From: Erythrobasidium yunnanense
Taxonomy: Eukaryota; Basidiomycota; Cystobasidiomycetes; Erythrobasidiales; Erythrobasidiaceae
Assembly (NCBI GenBank): GCA_001600175.1
Contig: BCJC01000001.1
Span: 2,527,652-2,591,651, forward strand
DNA: 64,000 bases
Reading direction: 5' to 3'
The notes under the pieces were generated by a model. That model saw nothing but the letters and a program-made list of their open reading frames with translations. It had not been told where the DNA came from and did no database searches. The position numbers and the translations under genes were made by a program. Positions 1 through 12,244 of this stretch are shown here, one piece after another; the first letter of the stretch is position 1; each line of letters opens with the position of its first letter.

Positions 1-1
1 A

Positions 2-2408
2 TACATCGTAGGCAACGAACATGGCTTCCAACGCGACTTCGAGAAGATTGTCGAGGCGTTCGGCTTTGAATGGAGACTCGTGAGTTTGCATAAACACGCT
101 TAGCGAACGCGCTCATTGATGAAGTGAACAAGGCGCCGGGAGAAGCTGAAGCTGAGCTGGCTATGCTAAATGCTCGTGGGACGCTGGATCTAGTCATTAC
201 GGACGACGTGGATTGTCTGCTTTTCGGAGCGACCAAAGTCAGTAAGTCGCAGTGCCCTACTCTATCCGTACCGTAGCAGAAATACGACTATTGATATTGC
301 CTACAGTGAAGCACGCTATCCTTGCAAAGACGAGCTGGACCCCGACGGTCTACCCCTGCGTGTACGATGCAGATGTGATGGCACTGGAAACAGGCATTTC
401 TACAAATGGTCTGATCCTTGTAGCTCTCATGTCAGGCGGAGAGTAAGCACTTCCCTATCTTCCTTCTCAAGCAATGCCCTGATCGCTTGTCTGACAGCTA
501 CGATCAAACTGGCTTGGAGGGTATTGGTCCCGTCATCTCGATGGCGCTCGCGAAGGCAGACTATGGCGATCAGCTCGCAGAAGCCATCCGTACGCTTCCG
601 CGCCGCGATCTCACACCTTGGCTAGAAGACTTCCGCGAGCGTATCCGTTATGAGCTCCGCCATAATCCCAGAGGCATTCTCGATCGGAAAGCGGGTGCAA
701 AAGCAGACAAGATAGGACCGTCATGGCCGAAAGTCGAGACTGCTATGCGATACTATAACCCTGTAGTCAGCTCGAGAAAGGACTATAGGGATTGGGATAA
801 AGAGCATAAATGGGATGGGAAAGTCGATATTGGAAAGATTGTGGGGATCATGGATGAATACTTTGAATATCTGAACAAGGAGATACTGCAGACGTGAGTT
901 CCCTCTGGATGAGCCCAATGCAATCTAGCTGACGGTGAAACTGCCTCTGGATAAGGCTGCGCTCGAGCATCTGGGACGTCATCATCATCCAACATCTGGT
1001 TAGATCTCTATACAACGGCAATCAGGACATCCAGACAGGCGAAAAGCTCACGCCTACCAAGAAGCTCGCTGCTGCTCTGGACGCCTTTGACCTCACATCT
1101 CCTGCATCTTCATCCTCGTCCGCTGCTAAGCTCAAGACTGCACTTCCAGCTCATATTAGACCTATTTTCCGCCAAGTGACCAAAGCTCGAGGGGCATGCC
1201 AGACATCCTACACCGACGAAGTACAGCTCATTATCGACCCTACCTCCTTAGCCGACGAAGCTCGTCTGCACCTTCCAGAAGGCGAACCTAACGCTGGTAA
1301 GCTAGAGAAGCGTAAAGAGGCAGAATGGAAGCAGAAACTAGCGGCGGGTCTGGAATTGGGAGATGCACCGCCTGCGAACAGACAGCTGAAATGCGATGAT
1401 CCGGATTCCGAAGAGAAGTATTGGATCCCGGAGAGTCTGTTAAGGTTGGCGTATCCTGAGATTATACAGAAGTGGGAAGATGCAGTTGCTGCAAAGGAGG
1501 AGGCGAAAGCGAATAAAGGGAGAAAGAAGGCTACGAAGAAGGATGCCGTATCTTCCTCATCCTCTCCCGCTAAATCACCGCCAAAAGCGAAAGCTTCCAA
1601 AGCAAGCTCGGCGAGCCCCACCAAAGCTGTCGCCGCAAAGAAGTCTGTCAAGGGTAAGGCCCCAGCCAAAGCTGCTTCCTACTCCTCGTCGGATAGTGAG
1701 CCGCCTAAGAAGAGAAATCCACCCAAGTCTGCTCCTATTACCTATTCCGACAGTGATTCCGAGGAGGACGTATTCAGCCCTAAGAAGCTCCCTGCTTCCA
1801 GTACTCTCAAAGCGCCAGCAATGGCCAAGTCTGCATCGACCAGCTCGTCCTCCGCTTCTACTTATACGGCAGCTGCGAAAGGCACAGCCAAAGCAAACGC
1901 TAGAGCCGCTTCTGCCATCAGCAATTCCGAGTCATCCGACTCAGATATCGAAATTGTAACAAAGAAGTCACCCAAGAAGTCTCCCCGCAAGTCGGATTCT
2001 CAGCAGACTGCTCGACCGCCAGCAGTACTGCCAGTCAAGTCCTTTACTACGACGAAGAGCTCGTCTGGCACCCAAGCTGTGAAGGCACAGGCGAAAGTAA
2101 AAGCCAAGCAATTCGAATACATGGATCTTCCAGATGAAGACTCGGAAGACGAAGCATTGCCCGATATACCAAAGTCGCACAAAGATCTTTCGTCGCAGGC
2201 TATTCGGCCTTCATACTCGTCGGCTTCTTCTTCCTCGTTCCGCTCATCCGGCGACAGGTCTTCTTCGTCGACTTCCACATCGTCCCTTCTCTCGCACAAG
2301 AGTAGCAAAGATGCCCCCACTACTCAGTCAAACCCGACCGCCAAGCGCGCAGGCAGCGCCGCCCGTCAGCCCAGCCAAGTCATCGTCATCGACTCCGACT
2401 CCGACTAG
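2..2408 (+). CDS. Holliday-junction resolvase, GEN1/YEN1 type (5' partial)
   Basis: Structure-specific nuclease of the XPG/Rad2 superfamily, expected to cut Holliday junctions in the nucleus. The window opens inside the gene. Exons by splice fit are 2-79, 133-241, 307-442, 498-893 and 956-2408. The XPG-I signature APGEAEAELA and the acidic cluster ITDDVDCLLFG lie in exon 2. LILVALMSGGDYD followed by GLEGIGP, across the exon 3/4 joint, is the metal-binding strand and helix-hairpin-helix. Around 1420-1480 the WIPESLL and YPEIIQKWE segments fit the GEN1 chromodomain-like region. The last ~300 residues are a Ser/Lys-rich, probably disordered tail with SDSD motifs, as in YEN1, whose tail carries phosphorylation sites. 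The short spacing of the HhH motif favours GEN1 over FEN1, EXO1 or XPG. The N-terminal XPG-N part is mostly missing. Confidence 0.88.
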
Positions 2409-2784
2409 GGTTTTAACTTGGACTAACGTGCGCCTATTTACTCTATCTTTCAATACCCAAATCATGTCTGTTGCGGTGAGATTTCTTCTCAGTATCAGTT
2501 TGAAGTGTTAGTCAGTCATCCACTGTTTTACATCGTTGTATTCTTCCTCTGCAGGTCTCTCAGCAACTCCGCCGATCGTTTCTCGCACAGAGCAACAGCA
2601 TCGTATCTTTACAGACTTACTACACATCTGAACTTGATATTCTAAACTTACAAACGAATGCTTTGTGAGCATAATAACATTGGGGAGATACAGAGGGAAA
2701 AGATCCAGAGAGACTCGTGTTTCTACTTATACTTCATACTAGACTGGCACGTCTACCGCATTAGAAGCCGCTACTAGGGTACGA
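2409..2784. other. Convergent 3' intergenic region
   Basis: This 376-bp stretch lies between the stop codons of the convergent resolvase and GRR1-type genes. It is fairly AT-rich and must hold both 3' UTRs. I see no further gene or RNA in it. Confidence 0.6.
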
Positions 2785-5700
2785 TCAGGCATCTGCCGAC
2801 GACGAGCGGTCAAGGAAGGTGCTTTGTCGGATTGTATCTCGTCTAGGTCGGCCACCTCGCTGCGCCTCCGATGCATCTGCGGGTGGCGATGGGCTCACGC
2901 TTCGCATACGCTGATCGCCATTGAGCATATTCGCTTCATATTGATCCTGCTCTGATGCGGCCTGCGAGATGCTCTCGTCCAGAAGATTGGAAAGTCCGCC
3001 AATGTTGAGGTAGTGTGAGGCATCGGTAGTATTTCTCGATGTTCCTGTACTTGAGCCTGGTATATTCTGGTAGCCGTGCGCTGCGAACTGCATGCTGGCC
3101 GGTGCAGATCCACGAGCGATATGATTGGGCTGATTCGATCTGACAGGCAAACCTCGCGGAGGTGTGTGTGTGGGCATATGTGAGGCATTGTTCGATGTAG
3201 AAGAGGAGGGGCGAGAAAGAGAGGATGATAGACTGGCATTTGGCTGGGATTGCGGTTGCCAGGCTGGCCATAGTCCGTTGTCAGCCTGGTTGACGGGGCG
3301 GAAGGTGAAGGATGAGGCAGGGGGGAGTGTTGAGCTCGAGGGAGCGATATTCGATGGCCCGGCCTGAACATTGTCGGGGACGGCACTACTGCCTCGCGAC
3401 CCTCGATGACTAGGTCGGGAATACTGCTGCTGGTAGGTAGAGCCGCTTGCTACTGGCTGTTGGGCAGGAACAAAAGTCGGAGGATCATACGACGGTCCCA
3501 TAGTTGGCCTGTCATCATCATCGTCGTCTCCGCCTTCTTCGTCGCCGTCAATATCCTCATCGACATCGTCGTCCATGTCCGCATTCCCGCCTTGCTGTTG
3601 TTGCTGTATTTGCTGCTGCTCAAATTGTTGTTGCTGACTCAGGAATTGCGTTGCTAGAGCCAACTGCTGTTCCGCCGTAAGCTGAGTGGACCCGCTCTGC
3701 ACAGCTTGCATGTAGAGCTCGAGTGCATTGAGCGTGGAGGTGTTGCCGAGAGCAGCAGCCAGGTCGACTCCATGATGACCCAGAGGTATGCCCGCTGCAG
3801 CCCTCTCTTGCGAATGTCGAAGCGAGTCTAAATGGCTACGCAGTTCATGAACACCTTTGCCTGAATACACACAGAAAGTGCTGCGCTGATTGGGATTGAA
3901 GCCTTTCGGAGGAGGTCTGCAGAAATGCTGCAGGTCTGCTCTTCGGAAAGCTGGCACTCCAGTCAAAGAGAGGTGATTGAGTCGACGGAGATGGTCCAGG
4001 AGATACTGAACGGCGGAAACAGTGATGTGCTCGCAGTAAGAAAGGTGAATCCGCTCGAGGGTTGTACGCGCTGAAAGAGCTACGATAGCTTGATCGGTAA
4101 GGTTAGCGACCTGCATAAACGTGTACAGTTGATCAGTAAAGCGAGGTATAGATTGCACGAATATGCTTACCCGGACGAGACCAATTCGCTTCAGACGAGG
4201 GAGATGCGCAGCCAGCTCAAACACGCTAAGATCGGTGAGGGATGGACAGCAGGCCAGATCGATGTAACGTAGTCTGGTACAGCTTCTTGCTAGGTGAATG
4301 ACAGCTTTGTCGGTAATACTGGTTTCCAAACGTCAGTGAACTCATCCAAGATTTCGTTGGCAGAGCTCAATAGCAGACTCACTTGCTGACGTGTCCTAAA
4401 TGTAGGAAATGAATATACTTGCCGAGCTTCGCTATACTGAGTACGCTTGCATCTGTCAGGCTGCTACATTTCGCCAAGACCAGATTCCTGATATGCGGCA
4501 TAGTTACGACTATGCCTTCCATCGCTTGATCCGTCAGGCCGACCAGCGCTGTGAGATCGAGGTATCTGACATGTTCGAACATGTGAGAATGAAGAGGCGT
4601 AGTATGCTGAAAGTGAGGTAGAGATTCCATATACTCAGCAGCCGTCCTCTTGCTCGATCCAGGGGCACCCAGAAGAAGTGGTGTTTGGGAGAATTTCGAG
4701 TTGATTGGCTTGCGGCCGGCTATGGCGGGGTCGTTTGAGCCTTTGATGTACAGTAGAGAGCCGTCTTTCTGAGGGAAGCCGTCGCCCGTCACGGAGGTAC
4801 AGTTGTTGAGACTTAGTTCTCGGAGATGAGAACAATTGCGGTAGAGAGCCCAGAGTGTGCGGTCAGAGACTGCCGAGCACGTATACAGGTCCACCTCCAA
4901 AAGTAATGGGCAAGACAGCGCCAGCGCGATGACTGCGTTGTCTGACAGGGTGTCTAGATTACGGAGCTTGACCTAGAAAGACGAAACATCAGCAGAAACC
5001 CAAATCTCAGGGCAGCGCGGATTCGCTTACTCTACGGAGCATGGGACAGCCTTTGGCGACTGCTTGCATGCCGGCATCCGTCACCAGCTTGCAGCTACTC
5101 AGATTGAGGCCTTGTAGTCGAGTGCACACGCTCCCTGCTACCATGACTGTCTTATCTGTGACCTTGGCACAGTCGCTCAGATCCAGTGCTACCAAGTTCT
5201 TGCTCTTCGCTAAGAGAGCGGTGAGGGCCTCATCCGTGATCTCACTACATCCTGCCAATGTCAACCTCTCCAACTTTTCGCATACTGTTAACCGTTGAAG
5301 CAGTGCATCCGACATCCGATCCGCAAGGTGGGAGAAGTTGAGGCGCTTGATGAAGGATGCGTAAGGAAAAGTAGAGACCGGGCGAGAGAGGATGACGAGC
5401 ATCTTGATCAAGGGCCCGACATGCGGAAAGAGGGGTTTATTCCAAAGCAGCTCTACGCCGCATTGGCACCAGGACTTGCAGACGAGGAGACAGCTGACTA
5501 GATCCTGTGTTGCTCGTACGTTACGAAGGATCTTGAGAAGTATTTCGTGCGGTAAGAAGGCAGCCTTAGATGACGAGGAACGCTCGGCTACTCGGGCGTA
5601 GTGCTGGCTTGAGTCGGTAGCGTATACCGCACTCTGGCTGTTCTCGTGTGGCATGTATGTACCGTCCGACCGGCCATCATCGTCTTCGATACCGTGAGTA

Positions 5701-6242
5701 CTGGATCCGACGACACCGAAGGGCCAGAATGACCCGTTCTTTGCTGTAGGTGTCGCCAGAGCCGGGTAGTGTATCTGCATATCGTTATCCTTGTCATCCT
5801 CTAATTCGTCCTCTGTAGATTGCGCGCTATCTGTGATACTGGATCCCATCTTTGCGGCTCCGGTACCCAGGGCAAGACTGTGGTGATGGTGCTTCCGCCT
5901 TGACCCAGAGCTGAAGTAGTTGCCATGAGGTGAAGATGTCGAGGTGCTCGCTACTGCCGCGACATCGCTTGCATGTCGTGACTGCCCTGAGACACTTGCG
6001 GCAGGCGTCTCTGACGATGGCCCAGCTCGTGCAGTTCCCGGCTGATCCAGACCAGCGGGATCCATCAGCTCATCAGTATCGCCAGCTTCGTCGTTGTCGC
6101 CGTCGTCGTCGTCGCCATCTGCGCCAGATAGCGACTCTCCGGAGGTCGAGCTAGGGGATGTCGGTGTTGGTGCGCGCAGGTCAATCAGGTCGACGCTGTC
6201 GTTGTGACCAGCTTCAGGAGTAGCAGCCAGCTCCACGTCCAT
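2785..6242 (-). CDS. GRR1: F-box/leucine-rich-repeat protein, GRR1 type (SCF substrate receptor)
   Basis: Substrate-recognition subunit of an SCF ubiquitin ligase; in yeasts GRR1 controls nutrient sensing and G1 cyclin turnover. Exons are 6242-5031, 4972-4383, 4318-4171 and 4110-2785, giving 1,091 aa. Residues 1 to ~225 are acidic, Ser-rich and probably disordered. An F-box follows (FLPHEILLKILRNV, LLVCKSW). A long series of cysteine-containing LRRs comes next, with repeated units such as LERLTLAGCSEITDEAL and LVALDLSDCAKVTDKTV. The C-terminal ~350 residues contain Gln tracts, an acidic run and a Ser/Pro-rich tail. The repeat class and order match GRR1 rather than smaller FBXL proteins. The gene is divergent from the REB1-like gene, with start codons 141 bp apart, so they may share a promoter region. 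Identity by family is strong; the start is the first Met of a long open exon. Confidence 0.9.
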
Positions 6243-6383
6243 CGTTTCTCGCGACTTTACTGTTTGATGTCAAGTCGGTGCTGACCCAGGATTCAAGCGA
6301 AATCCGACTAAGTTGGAAAAGCCGACCCTGATGTAGGGGGCAGGGTTTTCTCTTGCCAACTCTGACAAAAACAGCTATAGAAG

Positions 6384-9224
6384 ATGGGCAAGAAACGAGG
6401 AAGACCTAGCAAAGCTGATGCTGATGCAACAGCAAACGAAGCAACACAATCTGCCGATTTGAACGGCCAAAACAGCGAGCCCGCTGCCGAACCTGCAGAA
6501 GCAAGCGCGCCGCAGCCAGCAGAAACAGCAGAAGCAGAAGATGTATCTACATTGAAGAAGAAGAAAAGCAAGAAGCAGAAGACGGTATGCCAACCACCTC
6601 CGGATCTCGATATGACCAGCCTGCCTGACCTTGCCTGCTTCTTACTCCTTCTCTTTACCAGTCTGACGATACTACAGTGACCGCCAACGATGCAGATACC
6701 ACTGCTGACCAGGGAGACGCATCCGAAGCTGCCGATGTCTCCACCAAAAAGAAGAAGAAGAGGGAGAAACGTGACAAAAACAACGGCGCGTCCGAAGCGA
6801 ATGGCGATACTACAGTAGATGGCCAGCCTGAAGCTGCTGAAGAAGCTGGTGGAGATGCGACACAGGAGAAGAAGAAGAGAAAGAAGAAGCGCAAGCATGC
6901 GGAGATGGATGAAGCCGAAGCGAACGCTCCAGCTGGTACTGGAGAGACGGCTGTAGACGCTTCGCAAGCTGATGAAGCTGCACCAAAGAAGAAGCGAAAG
7001 AAGAGCAAACGCAAGTCTGAAGTCAATGGCGATGCGGAGGAGACGACTATCAATGCTACCGAAGGACCACCTGCGGTCGAAATTCAGGCTGAGACCGATG
7101 GAATGGCTGTTGATGAGGCTACAGGGTCCACAGAAGTAGGAGAGAAGAAGAAGAAATCGAAGGGCGATAAGAAGGAGAAGAAGGACAAGAAAAGCAAGAA
7201 AAAGTCTAAAGAACAGGAGCAGGAGGCAGATGTCCCTGCCGAAGAGGCTCAGGCAGCGGAAGCTGCTGCAGATGCTGCTCCTACCGTCCAGGAGATTCCT
7301 GCAGAAACTGCTACGAACGAGAGTCCTGCTAAGCAAAAGCGTGCTAAGAAAGACAAAGGAAAAGGAAAGCAGGTCGATAACAGCGAAGTCGAGCAGTCAG
7401 CAGAGGCTACAAGTGCTGCCATCGCCGACGAGGACGAGAACTTCGATCTTCCACCTCCCTTATCGCAGCCCAAGCCAAAGGGGCGCAAGAGCAACGTCAT
7501 CACGCCTACAGCGCCTGGTGAGATGTCGACTCCAGTTGCAGCAGCAGCTACAAAGAGACCTACTCGGAGCACGAAAGTCGCGCCTGCTAGCTTGTTTAAC
7601 GATCTTCCTGGACATCCCGAAGCTTCCACCTCAACAGCGGCTGCAACTCGTAGCTCTACATCAAAGACAGCTCCTGCTCCTAAACTTGCTACTCAAAAGA
7701 CGGGAGGCACCGTCCGCATAGGTGCATTGCCCGACCTTGCATCCGCTAAGAAGACGCCAGTCCCTAGATCTGCCAAAGCAGCTACAGGAGCTAAAGCGAA
7801 AGGTTCAGCAAAGAAGGGCCCTTCTACACCGGCTGTTGATGCCGACAAGGTGGCAGAGATGCTGCATGTCAAAGATGGAATTGTACCTGTCCTTCCTAAA
7901 TCTCTCAACTCTGAGGAATATCAAGAGACTTTGGCTACGAAGTGGCTGACTCCAAAAGAGATTAATGCTTTGGTTGAAGAAGGTACGCTAGCTTTTGTTC
8001 GAGGCATTGACTACTCTAGAGAAGCTCGTTGATCATTCCCTACATTCACTTATAGGCATGAGGATACGAAGCGGCAAGTACTCGAACGAGGAAGATGCTG
8101 TCATCAAGTCAAACATCAACTCGTATCGAGAACGTAAAGATATGTCCGAAGTGGAGGTTGTCGAAGCTATAATATCGAAAGACAAGGCAGTCAGAAAGGA
8201 ACATACTGTTTTCTGGACGGATCTAGCTCGCGCTCTCCATGACAGACCTCTCATGTCTATCTATCACCACGTCACCCGCCTTCTGGCACCCACCGCGAGG
8301 CAAGGTTCTTGGAGTGCCGAAGAAGACGCGAAACTTAAAGCTGCCGTCGATCAGCATGGTCTGAGATGGGAAGACATAGCTCTTGAAGTGGGAAGATGGT
8401 CAGGCGACTGTCGCGATAGATGGAGAAACTACATCTCAGCTGGAGACTCCAAAGCTACAGGAAAGTGGTCTCAGGCGGAAGAAGACAAGCTTCGAGAATG
8501 TGTTCGAAGAGTCAAAGAAGCAAACGAAACATATGGGAATGTGGATGCGGGAGACACCGAGATCTTCTGGACATCCGTCGCTAAGGCCTTCGGGGGGACT
8601 AGAACGAGGCATCAATGCAGGATCAAGTGGACGGACAACATGGCCAACAAGATACTTACGAAAGACGGAGATAAGGTCCGTTGGAGCAGGCGAGACGCTT
8701 TTATCTTTATCACCAAGTCTGTCGCTTCTCATTGCGTCTTCATCAGTTCGTACTGACATATTTTGCCTTACAGACTAGCATCTTTAGGCTTGCAAAGGGA
8801 GGACGACATCGAGTGGGGCTTGCTACCGGATCCAGACTGGAATTGGTGGTCTGGCCATACTTTACAAAGACGCTGGGCTACCCTGCGAACACAAGCTAGG
8901 ACGGCACTTGACGATCCCAAAGCTACTTTCCCAGAAATGATCAAGTACTTGAAGGAGAAGCAGGATGCTATTCCTCGAGATGAGGTGAAAGCATTCATGA
9001 GTGTCAAGCCTGGCGAGCAGGGCGAGAGCGATGGTGAGGCAGAAGAGGAACAAGAACAAGAAGCGACGCCCGCTCCTAAGAAGGCTGCGCCAGGAAGACC
9101 AAAGAAGAAGACGCCAGCTGCCAGTGCCAGCAATGCTCGCCCTTCAGCTACGAAGAAGGTGCTCAGCAAGGAATTTATCTCGGAATCAGAAGAGTCAGGC
9201 AGCGATGAGGCTGAGTCTGAATGA
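6384..9224 (+). CDS. Myb-domain DNA-binding factor, REB1/TTF1 type
   Basis: Exons 6384-6584, 6662-7982, 8056-8716 and 8774-9224 give 877 aa. The N terminus starts with an AT-hook-like KKRGRPSK. About 430 residues follow with alternating Lys-rich and Ala/Glu-rich blocks, probably disordered and nucleolar. The C-terminal half holds Myb/SANT-like repeats: GSWSAEEDAKLKAAV, then WEDIALEVGRWSGDCRDRW, then GKWSQAEEDKLRECV, then FGGTRTRHQCRIKW. This repeat array is typical of REB1 and TTF1, which bind terminator and promoter sites, arrest RNA polymerase I at rDNA terminators and block forks. The tail is again Lys/Ser/Glu-rich. The fourth exon joins cleanly (phase 2), but its intron donor is GTCTGT, weaker than the others. 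Which branch of the family it belongs to cannot be decided here. Confidence 0.84.
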
Positions 9225-9378
9225 TCGAAGTAATACAGTCGGAACGCTTTAGGGTCTGCCCTGCTAAGATGGTCTCGCGGAAGTTTCCTGTTGCTTGCAC
9301 TATAGTCCCTAATTCTTCCTGCCCGGCACCCAATCTTTTCATAGGTCAAAACGACATAGGTTAAAACGACTTTGCAGC

Positions 9379-10116
9379 TCATGCTTTGACCGCGCTAGCT
9401 TGCCCCGAGGCGAAGAGACTGAGATATATTCCCCAAAATACTCCTATCGCGTTGGCGAATCTGGGCAGGAAGGTCAGCCTGGCTATGTAGAGGCAAATGA
9501 GAGGCTTACAATATTCTCTTCTCAGCTGGAATGACTGTATACGAGAGCAGAGAGACCTGATGATGATACGACGTTCAGCTTGCACCGATCAGGTCAAGCG
9601 AGGTCGCATCATACAGCCGGCCAGAGCTTCAGAGACGCGACACGCATGTCCCAGAACTGATTAGTGCAAGCCTCGAGAATGTTGCGCTTGTTGAAGGCCG
9701 CGAAAGCAGCAATAAAGACAGCCGTATTGATGGTACCCCCGACAACTTGATCCAGGAGAAACTTTATGACAGTATTACGGACATTGAGCTTCTTCGTTTC
9801 TTGCACCTCGCGCGATGGAGCTTTCTCCTCTTGTTTCTTCGACATGTGATATCCCGGGAACCATCTCTCGAGCGCTATCTGCCAGTGATAATTGGGAGGA
9901 GTGCTGAGGTACGCGAAGACTACAAATTGCACCAGAGCTGTCGTATTGAGCTTGAATGGCGTCTGCTTGGTCTCGTTTCAGCCAGACTTCAGCTTTCTTG
10001 ACCTTACGCGAACAACTCGCCTGCGTCTGATAGCTAACGATAAATTGCGCAATGACATTTGATAGTAATGCTAATCCTGCAGCTTGGTACGCCGCGTTGT
10101 CTGCTGGCGAAGGCAT
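9379..10116 (-). CDS. MPV17/PMP22 family membrane protein
   Basis: Small integral membrane protein of the mitochondrial inner membrane or peroxisome, a family linked to channel activity and mtDNA maintenance. Exons 10116-10021, 9962-9615, 9534-9510 and 9482-9379 give 190 aa. FWDMRVASLKLWPA and FANAIGVFWGIYLS are the family signature (W..W...KLWP, and FW..YLS near the C terminus). The N-terminal helix AAGLALLSNVIAQFIVSYQ fits the usual first segment. Exon 3 is only 25 nt. The first intron is best read as a GC-AG intron (CAG|GCGAGT, 58 nt, phase 0). The only in-phase GT alternative would leave a 40-nt intron. The peptide ends soon after the signature, as in the family. Confidence 0.83.
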
Positions 10117-11085
10117 CGTAATTGGTGAAGAAGAGATGTCGAGAATGACGATCAACGAGCAAGGAATCAGTCTCAATCTCGAGCTGGCAAAGTTCAGTGT
10201 CAATACACCTTCCACGAATAGTATTCTGCGACCTTTTGCTACTCGGGGACACGTTAGGCCTGCTTCCATCCTCTTATCGGAGGATACTGATGCATGCCAG
10301 TCTCCGCTGAGTCCAGCTGATTTCCCTTCCTCCCTCACTCTTCTTCACTCCCATCCTGCTGTATACTTCATCCATTTTGTTGGGTTTTGCGTGCTCTGAA
10401 CTGCCAGGCTATCCCGCCTGGCTGCCAACATCCGATGGTCTGACATACTTCATGGACGCAAGTATCTTGCTCCAACTAATCTTCGTAAAGCTCCAATGGA
10501 GCAGGGTCTCCGCGGAGTCAGGCAGAACTGGTACGTGTGCAGCCTAAAGGATACCAGGCATCGTAGAGGAAGGATTTAGAGTAATCAAGCCCGCGATCCA
10601 TCACTGAGTGTCGAAATCCTCGTTACTACATGGCTACGCGACCGTTATTTGAAGAAGCAAGAGCATATTCAAGGTAATATCGTTTTAATCGACGGCGAAT
10701 GCACTGGCACATGCTCACGCCCAGCAAGGACATCGCTGCAGCGACAACGCATTTTTTTAGTCTGAAACAGCATGCTGACGCATAGCGGTCAAGGTGACAT
10801 GCCCTGACCCCACCCCGCGGCTTTACTGGCCTGGCTGGGGCTGCAAGCTATAGTTACGGCATCAAGAAGGGCACCGAATGGATATAGTGAACAGCTGTAG
10901 GTACTGCCCTTGCAGCTTCTGCCGTCTGCCATTGTGCCTGACCTGGCATGTAAGGCACAAGCATGCACATAGAACTTCGCGCAAACACTTGTACATTATA
11001 CTACACATCGTATGCTGTGACTGATAAGCTCTACACACCTACAGAGCTACTATCGCGCTCTTTGCCTTTTGACCAACATTCGACC
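10117..11085. other. Intergenic region upstream of clathrin light chain
   Basis: About 970 bp between the divergent MPV17-type and clathrin light chain genes. No open frame with a recognisable product was found on either strand. A GC-rich inverted motif, CCAGGC...GCCTGG, lies near 10407-10427. The stretch presumably holds both promoters. Confidence 0.5.
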
Positions 11086-12127
11086 ATGGCCGACCAATTC
11101 CCAGCGGTAAGGCCATCCTTCGGATAGCTGTACAGCGAGCTTATAAAGTATACAGCTCGACGACTTCAACGATTTCAGCGGCGCGCCTGCGTCTGGCGGT
11201 GGATCTCAGTCTGATTTCCTAGCCAGAGAGCGCGAGCTTCTGGGCGACGAGTTTGGGCCGACGCCAGCTGGCCTACCGACTGCTTCAGAGTTCAGCGAGA
11301 AGCCAACTACGTCTTCAGGCTCTGGCTTCCCTTCGCTCGACGACGATATCCTGTCTGGCGGGTCTCCCGCGCCAGCAGCACCTGCCGCCAACAATCAGCA
11401 AAGCAGGATGTCAAATGACTTTCTCTCGTCATTTGAGCGAGATCCACCAGCAAAACAGACGAGTGTGGCCGTCGACAACGATGAAGATGAGGACGACGAC
11501 TTGAACAAGTTCCAGAATCAATACCCAGACATTGCGCCGTACCAGCCTGTCTCGCATTCTACACCTCAACCACCTCAACAGCAGCAACAAGTAGGCGAAT
11601 CTTACTGCCTTCAAGCGGCGTCCCGACTGACTTTCATGCATAAGAACGGGTACAGCGATTCGACATACGGTCAGACTTCCAGCTACAGTGCACCCTCAGA
11701 GCCAGAGTCCGATGCTATCAGGTGCGTAAATAGATCTTATATACCACCTCAAGCTAATACCGGCGACAGGGAATGGCGAGAGAAGCAGAGCGAGGAAATA
11801 GCACGACGCGACGAACGCTCAAGTGAGAGGAAAGAGGAGATTATCCGCAAGGCTGAGAAGGCCATTGACGACTTTTACGCAAACTACAACTCGAAGAAGG
11901 AGAGAACGATCGCTAAGAACAAAGAAGACGAGGCTGCTTTTGTGCGCACACGCGATGATGCATTGGGCAAGGGAACGACGTGGGAACGTATAGCAGAGAT
12001 GATTGAGCTGCAAGACAGCAGGAGCAAAACGGTAACCAAGGGTACAAAGGATCTAAGCAGATTCAAGGAAGTCCTACTATCGCTCAAGCGAGAAGGCGAC
12101 AGCGCTCCCAACGCTGCTGGATATTAG
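11086..12127 (+). CDS. CLC1: Clathrin light chain
   Basis: Regulatory light chain that binds the clathrin heavy chain hub on coated vesicles. Exons 11086-11106, 11156-11721 and 11770-12127 give 314 aa. The first ~150 residues are acidic and low-complexity, with a DDDLNKFQ cluster and a short Gln run. The C-terminal half is the conserved heavy-chain-binding coiled coil. It starts at the exon 2/3 joint with AIREWREKQSEEIARRDE and runs through KAEKAIDDFYANYNSKKE to GTTWERIAEMIELQDS. A further in-frame intron of 54 nt (11591-11644) is possible within the Gln/Tyr-rich part. The length is somewhat above yeast Clc1 because of the N-terminal region. Confidence 0.94.
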
Positions 12128-12244
12128 GGAGAAGAAGGCTATTATTACAGTAGCAATATGCTATCTACGAATGATATATCTGTATATGTAGTAGACGAGC
12201 CGGGCTTTTAAACATGTTTCTCTTTCTCCGACCTTATTACCCCT

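Noticed and set aside
1208-2320. Minus-strand frames opposite the resolvase tail
   Set aside because: They are antisense images of the Ser/Lys-rich tail with no motif of their own.
6308-7336. 342-codon minus-strand open frame opposite the REB1-like gene
   Set aside because: It is a shadow of Lys/Glu/Ala-rich codons on the plus strand, giving Leu/Phe/Ser runs. The plus-strand gene has Myb repeats and good splice sites.
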